NCBI RefSeq assembly: GCF_041912895.1
Contig: NZ_JAYSGI010000001.1
Coordinates: 1 to 64,000 of the forward strand
Direction of reading: 5' to 3'
From: Pelagerythrobacter sp041912895
Lineage (GTDB): Bacteria > Pseudomonadota > Alphaproteobacteria > Sphingomonadales > Sphingomonadaceae
Length of the DNA: 64,000 nucleotides
Both the position numbers and the translations under genes were made by a program. Under the pieces are notes generated by a model. The model did no database searches and had not been told where the DNA came from. It saw nothing but the letters and a program-made list of their open reading frames with translations. Within the stretch, counting starts at the first letter, position 1. Every line of letters starts with the position of its first letter. Positions 47,351 to 55,548 of the stretch are shown one piece after another.

Positions 47351-47781
47351 CAGCCGGGCTTGTCGCCGCGGTCGAGCTTGACCCCGTACAGTTCCATGCG
47401 GTGGTCGACGAGGCGATAGCCGAGCCGTTCGGCGATCACCTTCTGCAACGCCTCGAGCTCGGGATCGACGAACTCGACCACGTTACCGCTTTCCACGTCG
47501 ATCAGGTGATCGTGGTGCGCTTCGGGCGCGGCTTCATAGCGCGCGCGCCCGTCACCGAAATCGTGGCGGTCGAGGATGCCGGCATCCTCGAACAGGCGCA
47601 CGGTGCGATAGACCGTGGCGATGGAGATCTTGGGATCGATCCGCGAGGCGCGGCGGTGCAGTTGCTCCACGTCCGGGTGGTCTTCGCTGTCGGACAGGAC
47701 GCGTGCGATCACGCGCCGCTGTTCGGTGATGCGCAGGCCACGGTCGGCGCAGAGCTGTTCGAGATCGATCCGTTGGGACAC
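47350..47781 (-). CDS. fur: ferric uptake regulator Fur
   Basis: 143 residues from a GTG start ((M)SQRIDLEQLCADRGLRIT), with AAGGG six bases upstream. Winged helix with TVYRTVRLFEDAGI; metal ligands in HHDHLIDVESG. The canonical CxxC zinc pairs of many Fur proteins are absent, as in several alphaproteobacterial relatives. Could be Fur or a Mur/Irr-like relative; synteny favours Fur. Confidence 0.9.
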   Translation of the reverse strand: MSQRIDLEQLCADRGLRITEQRRVIARVLSDSEDHPDVEQLHRRASRIDPKISIATVYRTVRLFEDAGILDRHDFGDGRARYEAAPEAHHDHLIDVESGNVVEFVDPELEALQKVIAERLGYRLVDHRMELYGVKLDRGDKPG

Positions 47782-47797
47782 AGGAAACCCTTGTAAG

Positions 47798-47833
47798 AAA
47801 AAACGCCCCGCTGCCTTAACCGCGCGGAGCGTT
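47798..47833 (-). terminator. intrinsic terminator of the MucR gene
   Basis: On the minus strand AACGCTCCGC pairs with GCGGGGCGTT (10 pairs, one G-U, 12-base loop), followed by TTTTTT. It sits between the MucR stop and the fur start. Confidence 0.75.
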
Positions 47834-47860
47834 CTTCTCAAGCTACCTGCTTGCTGTGGC

Positions 47861-48301
47861 TCAGGCGGTTTTCTTGCGCCGGCCGCGCTTCTGGCCCGGC
47901 TTGCGGCCGAGACCGATCTTCTTGGCCAGTTCGCGCCGCTTTTCGGCGTAGTTGGGCGCAACCATCGGATAGTCGGCGGGCAGGTTCCAGCGCGCGCGAT
48001 ACTCTTCCGGGCTCATGTCGTAATTGGTGCGCAGATAGCGCTTGAGCATCTTCAGCTTCTTACCGTCTTCAAGGCAGACGATATAGTCCGGCTTGACCGA
48101 AGAGCGGATCGAAACCGCCGGTTCTGGAACGGCTTCTTCCTGCGCGCCACTAGAGCCGAGGCCCGCCAGCGCGCCGTAAATATTGCTGATCAGCGACGGC
48201 ACTTCGTCGACGGCAACGCTGTTGTTGCTCACATGCGCCGCGACGATGTCGGACGTCAGCGTAATGAGCATTTCGGTGGTATCGTTTTCGCTGGTTTCCA
48301 T
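47861..48301 (-). CDS. MucR/Ros family transcriptional regulator
   Basis: 146 residues. Family core VSIRSSVKPDYIVCLEDG, LKMLKRYLRTNYDMSPEEYR and WNLPADYPMVAPNYAEKRRE, with a basic C-terminal tail (GRKPGQKRGRRKKTA). In zinc-binding members the two C-terminal ligands are His; here YLRTNY has Tyr/Asn instead, so zinc binding is doubtful. GAGGAAGC precedes the ATG. Ends in an intrinsic terminator. Confidence 0.92.
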   Translation of the reverse strand: METSENDTTEMLITLTSDIVAAHVSNNSVAVDEVPSLISNIYGALAGLGSSGAQEEAVPEPAVSIRSSVKPDYIVCLEDGKKLKMLKRYLRTNYDMSPEEYRARWNLPADYPMVAPNYAEKRRELAKKIGLGRKPGQKRGRRKKTA

Positions 48302-48441
48302 TGCTTCCTCGATGGCTGTTCGCCGGTATATGTTCTTTGCCAGACCCGTGAGGCGGTGCTCACACGCCGGCGCATGGCCTAGTCGCCTGATTATTTCAAC
48401 TGGTATGAGATCACTTGTCGGCGCGTAAAGAAATTATCGTC

Positions 48442-48897
48442 CTATAGCTGCCGGGCGAAGGTAATGGCGTCGAGAAATTGTCCCGATGGCAACCTGTAAT
48501 AGGCCTTGCGCCGGCCGATCGGTTCGAAGCCGGTCGCCGCGTAGAGCCCGAGAGCGGGATTGTTGTCGCGCATCTCCAGGAACATCCGTTCGGCCCCCCT
48601 GGCGCGCGCGTCGGCGAAGGCGCGTTCGAGCAGCGCGCGCCCGATGCCGCGGCCGCGCAGTTCGGGGCGCACGCCGATGAGCAGCAGTTCCTCCTCGCCC
48701 GGCGCGTGGCGGGTCAGCGTGAAGCCCGCCGCATCGCCGCCGGCGGAGGGCACGCCGCCGCGCTCGTCGGCCAGCCGGTAGAACGTATGGGGCATCGTCA
48801 GCGAATCGCCGACCTGCCTGCGCGACCACGCCTCGGCCCACGCCGGATCGAACGCCGCGTCCATCACCGCCATGATCCGGTCGAGATCGTCGGTCAT
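48442..48897 (-). CDS. rimI: ribosomal-protein-alanine N-acetyltransferase-like (GNAT)
   Basis: 151 residues. GNAT acetyl-CoA loop LLIGVRPELRGRGIGRALLE and EMRDNNPALGLYAATGFEPIGRR. Known RimI acetylates ribosomal protein S18 or takes part in tRNA-modification complexes. ATGA overlap with tsaB, its usual neighbour. Confidence 0.91.
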   Translation of the reverse strand: MTDDLDRIMAVMDAAFDPAWAEAWSRRQVGDSLTMPHTFYRLADERGGVPSAGGDAAGFTLTRHAPGEEELLLIGVRPELRGRGIGRALLERAFADARARGAERMFLEMRDNNPALGLYAATGFEPIGRRKAYYRLPSGQFLDAITFARQL

Positions 48898-49505
48898 CCC
48901 GGCAGCCTCGCATCGGGCGCGCGGCCATAGATCGGCCGTATCTCCGGGGTGAGCAGCGCGCCGGGCACGTGCACTGCGAAACGGGCATCGGGATGCAGCG
49001 AAGACGCCTCGCCGTGTCCGCGCTGCGCGACGAGTGCTTCGGCCTGCGTCCCGCCGACGCGCGCTGTGCCGATGGCACTCGCAGCGACCTCCGGTGCGAG
49101 CGAGCGCACCTCGCCCTCCGGCATACCGGAGGCATCGAACTTCTGGACAAACCATTCGCCATGACCGCCGGTATTGCACACCGCGAGCGGTTGACCCGGA
49201 CGATCGGCGCGCATCGCCGCCGCGACGAGCGCAAGCGTGGGATAGCCCGAAATCTGCGCGTTCCAGGCGTAGGCCAACGCGCGCGCTGTAGCGATCCCGA
49301 TGCGGACCCCGGTGAAGCTGCCCGGACCGAGCGAGACGAGGATTCTTTCGGCGCGCCCGCGATCGAGCAGTGCGGCGATCATCGGCACCAGCCGCTCGGC
49401 ATGGCCGCGGCCGAGCACGCGGTGATCGTGCGCGACCACGGTGTCGCCCTCGAACAGCGCGACCGAACAGGCCTCGGTCGCGCACTCGATCGCCAGCGTT
49501 CGCAT
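48894..49505 (-). CDS. tsaB: tRNA threonylcarbamoyladenosine biosynthesis protein TsaB
   Basis: 203 residues. MRTLAIECATEACSVALFEG and the segment VSLGPGSFTGVRIGIATARA are TsaB hallmarks. Works with TsaD and TsaE in the t6A modification of tRNA; those genes are not in the window. Overlaps rimI by four bases. Confidence 0.95.
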   Translation of the reverse strand: MRTLAIECATEACSVALFEGDTVVAHDHRVLGRGHAERLVPMIAALLDRGRAERILVSLGPGSFTGVRIGIATARALAYAWNAQISGYPTLALVAAAMRADRPGQPLAVCNTGGHGEWFVQKFDASGMPEGEVRSLAPEVAASAIGTARVGGTQAEALVAQRGHGEASSLHPDARFAVHVPGALLTPEIRPIYGRAPDARLPG

Positions 49506-49585
49506 CGGATGCGTGTCGTTCCGTTACTGCCCTTGTCCGTCACCCGCGCATGCCACGTGGCGTGGCCGCCGGGCAAGCCGAACGG

Positions 49586-50194
49586 TCAGACGATGGTGTT
49601 GAACTTGTCGAAATCGGGCCGCGGGCTGCGCTCGAAGATCGTGCTCGCATCGCCGTAGCCGACCGAACAGATGAAGTTCGATTTCACCTTCGGATCGTCG
49701 GCGAAGAATTCGGCGTCGACCTTGGCGTTGTCGAACCCCGACATCGGCCCGGTGTCGAGCCCTAGCGCGCGCGCGGCGATGATGAAGTACGCACCCTGGA
49801 GCGATCCGTTGCGGAACGCGGCGGACTTGCGCCCGTCCTCGTCGCCTTCGAACCAGCTCTTCGCGTCGGTGTGCGGGAACAGCCAGGGCAGTTCCTCGTG
49901 GAAATCGATGTCGTAGCCGATGATTGCGGTCACCGGCGCCTGGACGATCTTGTCCCGATTGCCCTCGGAGGAAAGCTCGGCGAGCCGCTTCTTCGCCTCG
50001 TCCGACTTGCACCACACGATCCGCGCCGGGAGCATGTTGGCGGACGTCGGCCCCATCCGCGCGAGATCCCAGATCGCGCGCATCTGGTCGTCGGTCACCG
50101 GCTTGTCGAGCCAGCCGTTGTAGGTCCGCGCCTCGAGGAAAATCTGGTCGAGCGCGTCGGCCGACAGCGCGTGATCGTGGAACTGCCTGGTCAT
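49586..50194 (-). CDS. nitroreductase family, malonic semialdehyde reductase-like (RutE)
   Basis: 202 residues. FLEARTYNGWLDKPVTD and MGPTSANMLPARIVWC match the RutE branch of flavin reductases; it lacks other rut genes nearby, so the role is open. The ATG overlaps the nfuA stop (ATGA). Confidence 0.87.
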   Translation of the reverse strand: MTRQFHDHALSADALDQIFLEARTYNGWLDKPVTDDQMRAIWDLARMGPTSANMLPARIVWCKSDEAKKRLAELSSEGNRDKIVQAPVTAIIGYDIDFHEELPWLFPHTDAKSWFEGDEDGRKSAAFRNGSLQGAYFIIAARALGLDTGPMSGFDNAKVDAEFFADDPKVKSNFICSVGYGDASTIFERSPRPDFDKFNTIV

Positions 50195-50772
50195 GCTGCG
50201 CGGACTTCCGTGACTTCGGGGACGTAGTGCTTGAGCAGGCCTTCGATGCCGTGCTTGAGCGTCGCGGTCGAGCTTGGGCAGCCCGAGCAGGCGCCTTGCA
50301 TCTGGAGGTAGACGATCCCGTCGCGAAAGCCGCGATACTGAATATCGCCGCCGTCGCCCGCCACCGCCGGGCGCACGCGGGTTTCGAGCAGGTCGTTGAT
50401 CTGAGCGACGATATCGGCGTCGGCGGGGTCTTCCTCGACCAGCATCGGCTCGTCTTCGGCCGGAACCGCGATGCCGCTGGCGTCGCCGCCGGCGAACAGC
50501 GGGGCCTGCGACACGAAATGATCGAGCAGGATCGAGACGACCTGCGGCTTCAGCGCCGACCATTCCGCACCCGGCGCGGCGGTGACCGACACGAAATCGC
50601 CGCCGAAGAACACGTTGGTCACTTCGCCGGTGTCGAAGATCGCCTGCGCCAGCGGGCTGGCTTCGGCGGCCTCCGGCGTGGCGAATTCGCGCGTGCCCGA
50701 GGGCATGACCTGCTGGCCCGGCAGGAACTTCAGGCTCGCCGGATTGGGCGTGGTTTCTGTCTCGATGAACAT
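50191..50772 (-). CDS. nfuA: NifU-like iron-sulfur scaffold protein
   Basis: 193 residues. N-terminal Nfu domain (MFIETETTPNPASLKFLPGQ) and C-terminal NifU domain with CxxC in GACSGCPSS. Carries and delivers Fe-S clusters. The start was chosen at the conserved MFIETETTPNP. Confidence 0.95.
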   Translation of the reverse strand: MFIETETTPNPASLKFLPGQQVMPSGTREFATPEAAEASPLAQAIFDTGEVTNVFFGGDFVSVTAAPGAEWSALKPQVVSILLDHFVSQAPLFAGGDASGIAVPAEDEPMLVEEDPADADIVAQINDLLETRVRPAVAGDGGDIQYRGFRDGIVYLQMQGACSGCPSSTATLKHGIEGLLKHYVPEVTEVRAA

Positions 50773-50874
50773 GCGGGCGATGTAGGGGCGCGGCGGGCGA
50801 TCAACAAGCCCGGCGGGAACCGGAGCACGCGACATTCACTATCCCTTCATCCCGTCGCCCCCTATAGGCCCCGT

Positions 50875-53832
50875 ATGACATTCCTTCCGCGTGCCGTCCG
50901 GCATCTCGCGTTTCTTCTTCCCATCGCGCTGCTGGCCCCGTCGGCGATGGCGCAGCAGGCTCCTGCGCCCAGCCTGGCGCCCGCGCCCGAATCGCTCCAG
51001 ACCGGCGACGAGACCCCGTGGATCTACGAGGGCAGCAACGTCCCGCGCGACAAGGAATGGCAGTTCGGCGAGATGGACAACGGCCTGCGCTATGCCGTGC
51101 GCAAGAACGGCGTGCCGCCGCGCCAGGTCTCGATCCGCATCCGCATCGACGCGGGCTCAATCCACGAGGAAGACGACGAGCGCGGCTTCGCGCACCTGAT
51201 GGAGCATCTCACGTTCCGCCAGAGCAAGTACCTCGGCCCGGCGATGGCGATCCCCACCTGGCAACGGCTCGGCGCGACCTTCGGCAGCGACACCAACGCC
51301 GAGACTTCGCCCACCCACACCGTTTACAAGCTCGACCTGCCCAACGCGACGCCGCAGGCGCTGGAGGAGAGCTTCAAGCTGCTCTCGGGCATGATCCGCG
51401 AGCCGGTGCTGAACGACGCCAACCTCGCCGCCGAAGTGCCGATCGTGCTCGCCGAAAAGCGCGAGCGCGGGGGTGCGGCCGAACGGGTGACCGAAGGCAC
51501 GCGCAAGACGCTGTTCGCGGGCCAGCGGCTCGCCGACCGCATGCCGATCGGCACCGAGGAAACGCTGCGCGGCGCGACCGCCGGCGCGGTGCAGGATTTT
51601 CACTCGCGCTGGTATCGGCCGGAGAACACGGTGATCGTCGCCGCGGGCGACGTCGATCCGATCCGGCTGGCGCAGCTAGTCGAACAATGGTTCGGCGATT
51701 GGCAGGGCAAGGGGCCCCACGTCGAAGCGCCGGACTTCGGCGATCCGATGCCGCCCGCGGGCGCGACGGGCGAAAACCCGGTCGGCGAAACCGCGGTGCT
51801 GGTCGAGCCCGACCTGCCGCGGTCGTTCACTTATGCCGTCATGCGCCCCTGGCGGAAGGTCGACGACACGATCGAATACAACGAAGGGCTGCTGCTCGAT
51901 TCGCTCGCGCAGGCGCTGATCAATCGCCGGCTGGAGGCGCGCGCGCGGGCGGGCGGTTCCTACCTCTACGCGCAGGTCCAGCAGGACGACGTCAGCCGCT
52001 CGACCGACGCGACGTTCGTCACCTTCGCTCCGCTGAGCGACGACTGGCAGGCCGCGCTGACCGACGTGCGCGGGGTGATCGCCGATGCGCTCGCGACGCC
52101 GCCGTCGCCCGAGGAGATCGCGCGCGAAGTGGCCGAGTTCGACGTGGTCTTCGCCAGCTCGGTCGAACAGCGCGACGTCATGGCCGGCTCGCAACTGGCC
52201 GACGATATCGTCCAGGCGGTCGATATCCGCGAAACCGTCGCCGCGCCCGAAACCGTGCTCCAAGTGTTCCGCGGGATGCAGGGCAAGATCACGCCCGAAG
52301 CCGTGCTCGAGCACACCCGTGCGCTGTTTTCGGGCGACGTCGTGCGCTCGATCTACGTCACTCCGGCGACCGGCGAAGCCGACGCCGCCGCGCTCGAGGC
52401 GGCGCTCGAAGCCGAAGCCGCGCCCGACGACAGCGCGCGCCTCACCGGCGAGCCGATCTCGTTCGACACCCTCCCGCCGGTCGGCCAGCCCGGCGAGGTG
52501 GTCAGCGCCGCGCCGCTCGGCCTGCTCGGGATCGAGCGGGTCGAACTCGGCAACGGCGTCACCGCGATCCTGTGGCCCAACGACGCCGAGCCCGGCCGGG
52601 TCGCGGTGCGCGTGCGCTTCGGCGCGGGCAACCGCGCGTTCGAGCCGGAAGACTCGGTCTACCGCGCGCTGGGCGAAGCGGCGCTGGTGTCTTCGGGCCT
52701 CGGCGAACTGGGGCAGGAGGAACTCGACCGCATTTCCACCGGGCGCAAGCTGGCGTTCGATTTCGGGATCGAGGATGCCGCGTTCACTTTCTCCGCCCAG
52801 ACGCGCAACGCCGATCTCGCCGATCAGCTCTACCTCTTCGCCGCCAAGCTGGCGATGCCGCGGTGGGACGAGAACCCCGTGACCCGCGCCACCGCCGCCG
52901 CGCGCCTCGCCTACGAGAGCTATGCGACCAGCCCCAGCGGCGTGCTCGCGCGCGATCTCGAATACTACCTGCGCGATCGCGACCCGCGCTACGCGACGCC
53001 CGATCCCGAAGCGCTCGAAGGGGTCACGCCCGAAGGTTTCCGCGACGTGTGGGAGCCGCTGCTCAAGACCGGTCCGATCGAGGTGACGATCTTCGGCGAA
53101 TTCGACCGCGCCGGCGCGGTCGAGGCCCTGCGCCGGACGTTCGGCGCGCTGCCCGCGCGCGAACCGATCCCGGCTGAAGTCGCGGCGCGGGTGCCCGGTT
53201 TTCCCGAGCCCTCCGCCGAGCCGGTGGTGCTCCACCATCGCGGCGATGCGAACCAGGCCGCGGCGGTGATCGCTTGGCCGAGCGGCGGCGGCGTCCCCGG
53301 CCTGCCCGAATCGCGCCAGCTCGAAATCCTCGTGAACCTGTTCAACAATCGCCTGATCGACGCGATGCGCGAACGCGCCGGGGCCAGTTATGCGCCGCAG
53401 GTGACCAATGCATGGCCGACCGACCTCGACGGCGGGGGCCGGATCACCGCGATCGCGCAGCTAAGGCCGGAAGACGTGCGCGCGTTCTTCGCCGCGGCGG
53501 ACGAGATCGCGAACGACCTCGCGGCCAATCCGCCCACCGCGGACGAGCTCGCCCGCGTCACCGAGCCGCTGCGCCAGCTCATCAACCGCGCGTCGACCGG
53601 CAACACGTTCTGGATGTACCAGCTCGAAGGATCGACCCGCGATCCGCGCCGGGTGCAGCTCGTGCGATCGCTGCTCAACGACTACACGGTCACTACGCCG
53701 CAGGCGATGCAGGCGCTGGCGCAGAAGTATTTCGGCGGCCGGCCGGGCTTCCGCCTCGCGGTGATCCCGCAGGGTCAGGAACTCGCGAGCGCACCGGCCC
53801 CGGCGACAGGCGCGGCGGCGGGCGGGCGCTGA
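50875..53832 (+). CDS. M16 family zinc metalloprotease, two-domain
   Basis: 985 residues. Signal peptide MTFLPRAVRHLAFLLPIALL ... AMAQ. Inverted zinc motif HLMEH in GFAHLMEHLTFR and downstream Glu; a second, inactive-type M16 half at about 520-970. Resembles PqqL/pitrilysin proteins in the periplasm. No partner M16 gene is adjacent, so the two halves are on one chain. Confidence 0.92.
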   Translation: MTFLPRAVRHLAFLLPIALLAPSAMAQQAPAPSLAPAPESLQTGDETPWIYEGSNVPRDKEWQFGEMDNGLRYAVRKNGVPPRQVSIRIRIDAGSIHEEDDERGFAHLMEHLTFRQSKYLGPAMAIPTWQRLGATFGSDTNAETSPTHTVYKLDLPNATPQALEESFKLLSGMIREPVLNDANLAAEVPIVLAEKRERGGAAERVTEGTRKTLFAGQRLADRMPIGTEETLRGATAGAVQDFHSRWYRPENTVIVAAGDVDPIRLAQLVEQWFGDWQGKGPHVEAPDFGDPMPPAGATGENPVGETAVLVEPDLPRSFTYAVMRPWRKVDDTIEYNEGLLLDSLAQALINRRLEARARAGGSYLYAQVQQDDVSRSTDATFVTFAPLSDDWQAALTDVRGVIADALATPPSPEEIAREVAEFDVVFASSVEQRDVMAGSQLADDIVQAVDIRETVAAPETVLQVFRGMQGKITPEAVLEHTRALFSGDVVRSIYVTPATGEADAAALEAALEAEAAPDDSARLTGEPISFDTLPPVGQPGEVVSAAPLGLLGIERVELGNGVTAILWPNDAEPGRVAVRVRFGAGNRAFEPEDSVYRALGEAALVSSGLGELGQEELDRISTGRKLAFDFGIEDAAFTFSAQTRNADLADQLYLFAAKLAMPRWDENPVTRATAAARLAYESYATSPSGVLARDLEYYLRDRDPRYATPDPEALEGVTPEGFRDVWEPLLKTGPIEVTIFGEFDRAGAVEALRRTFGALPAREPIPAEVAARVPGFPEPSAEPVVLHHRGDANQAAAVIAWPSGGGVPGLPESRQLEILVNLFNNRLIDAMRERAGASYAPQVTNAWPTDLDGGGRITAIAQLRPEDVRAFFAAADEIANDLAANPPTADELARVTEPLRQLINRASTGNTFWMYQLEGSTRDPRRVQLVRSLLNDYTVTTPQAMQALAQKYFGGRPGFRLAVIPQGQELASAPAPATGAAAGGR

Positions 53833-53945
53833 GCACCCCATAGCCGAGCCATCAATGGCCGAAAGTTAATTGCGCTTGCGGCGCGGCGTGCATTGGCCTT
53901 CAATGCCGCGCCCCAGACAGGACAGAAACGAGAGAGTACGCCCCC

Positions 53946-55319
53946 GTGGCCCGCAACTGGAATCCCGATAGCTGGCAGTCGCACGAAGCACGGCACCTGC
54001 CGCAATACGAGGACGCCGCCGCGCTGGCCGACGCGGAGGCGACCCTGCGCAGTTATCCGCCGCTGGTGTTCGCGGGCGAGGCGCGCGCGCTCAAGGCCGA
54101 GCTGGCGGGCGTCGCCAACGGGCAGGGCTTCCTGATCCAGGGCGGCGATTGCGCGGAAAGCTTCGCCGAATTCCACCCCAACAACATCCGCGACACGTTC
54201 CGCGTGCTGTTGCAGATGGCGGTCGTGCTCACCTTTGCCGGCAAGCTGCCGGTGGTGAAGGTCGGGCGCATGGCGGGGCAGTTTGCCAAGCCGCGCAGCG
54301 CGGCGACCGAAACGCAGGGTGACCTGACCCTGCCGAGCTATTTCGGCGACAACGTCAACGGGATCGAGTTCTCGCCCGAATCGCGGCGCAACGACCCCCA
54401 GCGCATGGTGCGCGCCTATTCGCAGGCGGCGGCCACGCTCAACCTGCTGCGCGCCTTCGCCGGGGGCGGCTACGCCAACCTGCGGCAGGTCCACCAATGG
54501 ACGCTCGATTTCATGGGTCGCAGCCCGTGGGCCGATCGCTTCGCGGAAACCGCCGACCGCATCGGCGAGGCGCTCGATTTCATGGAGGCGTGCGGGGTCG
54601 ATCCGGGCACCGTGCCGCAGCTTCAGGGCACCAGCTTCTACACCAGCCACGAGGCGCTGCTGCTGCCTTACGAGCAGGCGATGACGCGCCAGGATTCGCT
54701 GACCGGTGACTGGTACGACACCAGCGCGCACATGGTCTGGATCGGCGACCGCACGCGTTTCGAGGGCAGTGCGCACGTCGAATTCGCGCGCGGGATCGGC
54801 AATCCGCTGGGCCTCAAGTGCGGGCCGAGCCTCGAACCCGACGTGCTGCTCAAGCTGCTCGACACGCTGAACCCGGCGCGCGAGCCGGGGCGGATCACGC
54901 TCATCAGCCGCTTCGGGCACGACAAGGTCGAAGCCGGGCTGCCGCGCCTGCTCCGCGCGGTGGCGCGCGAAGGGCATCCGGTGGTGTGGAGCTGCGATCC
55001 GATGCACGGCAACGTCGTCAAGGCGGAGAGCGGCTTCAAGACCCGCCCGTTCGACCGCATCCTGACCGAAGTGAAGGGTTTCTTCGCGGTCCACCGCGCC
55101 GAGGGAACCCACGCGGGCGGCATCCATATCGAGATGACCGGGCAGGACGTGACCGAATGCACCGGCGGTGCGGTCGCGATCACCGACGAAGCGCTCGGCG
55201 ACCGCTACCACACCCACTGCGATCCGCGGCTCAACGCGGCGCAATCGCTGGAACTGGCGTTCCTTCTCGCCGACATGATCCGCCTGGAAACCGCCGACCG
55301 CCGCGCCGCCGCGGCCTGA
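53946..55319 (+). CDS. aroG: class II 3-deoxy-D-arabino-heptulosonate 7-phosphate synthase
   Basis: 457 residues from a GTG start ((M)ARNWNPDSWQSHEARHLPQY). First step of the shikimate pathway. GFLIQGGDCAESF, VGRMAGQFAKPRS, PLGLKCGPS and VWSCDPMHGN identify the plant-like class II enzyme. The class II form often has a regulatory insertion; length here is normal. Stands alone before the MITE-like element. Confidence 0.95.
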   Translation: MARNWNPDSWQSHEARHLPQYEDAAALADAEATLRSYPPLVFAGEARALKAELAGVANGQGFLIQGGDCAESFAEFHPNNIRDTFRVLLQMAVVLTFAGKLPVVKVGRMAGQFAKPRSAATETQGDLTLPSYFGDNVNGIEFSPESRRNDPQRMVRAYSQAAATLNLLRAFAGGGYANLRQVHQWTLDFMGRSPWADRFAETADRIGEALDFMEACGVDPGTVPQLQGTSFYTSHEALLLPYEQAMTRQDSLTGDWYDTSAHMVWIGDRTRFEGSAHVEFARGIGNPLGLKCGPSLEPDVLLKLLDTLNPAREPGRITLISRFGHDKVEAGLPRLLRAVAREGHPVVWSCDPMHGNVVKAESGFKTRPFDRILTEVKGFFAVHRAEGTHAGGIHIEMTGQDVTECTGGAVAITDEALGDRYHTHCDPRLNAAQSLELAFLLADMIRLETADRRAAAA

Positions 55320-55351
55320 TTTCCGGTTTGCGCAAGGGCACAGAAATCGGC

Positions 55352-55522
55352 TGATTCACGCGGAGACGCAGAGACGCAGAGACGCGGAGATGTGTTCCTC
55401 GCGGCGCAGCCGCGCTTCATCTTCGGGTGCGGTGCGAGCGATCGATGCGCCTTCGGCGGAGGGCAGACGAAGCTTTAACATGATCCAGCCCCCTCCGCGT
55501 CTCTGCGTCTCCGCGTGAATCA
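55352..55522. mobile_element. MITE-like inverted-repeat element
   Basis: Left arm 55352-55389 and right arm 55493-55522 are inverted copies: TGATTCACGC, then GGAGACGC, then AGAGACGC units (two on the left, one on the right), then GGAG. The 103-base interior has one smaller hairpin CGCGGC-GCA-GCCGCG (55400-55414). No transposase and no obvious target duplication. It lies between convergent genes. Confidence 0.55.
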
Positions 55523-55548
55523 AAAAAACGCGCGCCCGCAGTCGAACC

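Noticed and set aside
55352..55389. CRISPR-like direct repeats
   Set aside because: Units are only eight bases with no spacers; the arms are inverted copies, which fits an inverted-repeat element.
55502..55530. Intrinsic terminator formed by the right arm and A-run at 55522-55528
   Set aside because: On the strand of the DUF885 transcript the T-run comes before the stem, not after it, and for the plus strand the run is A.
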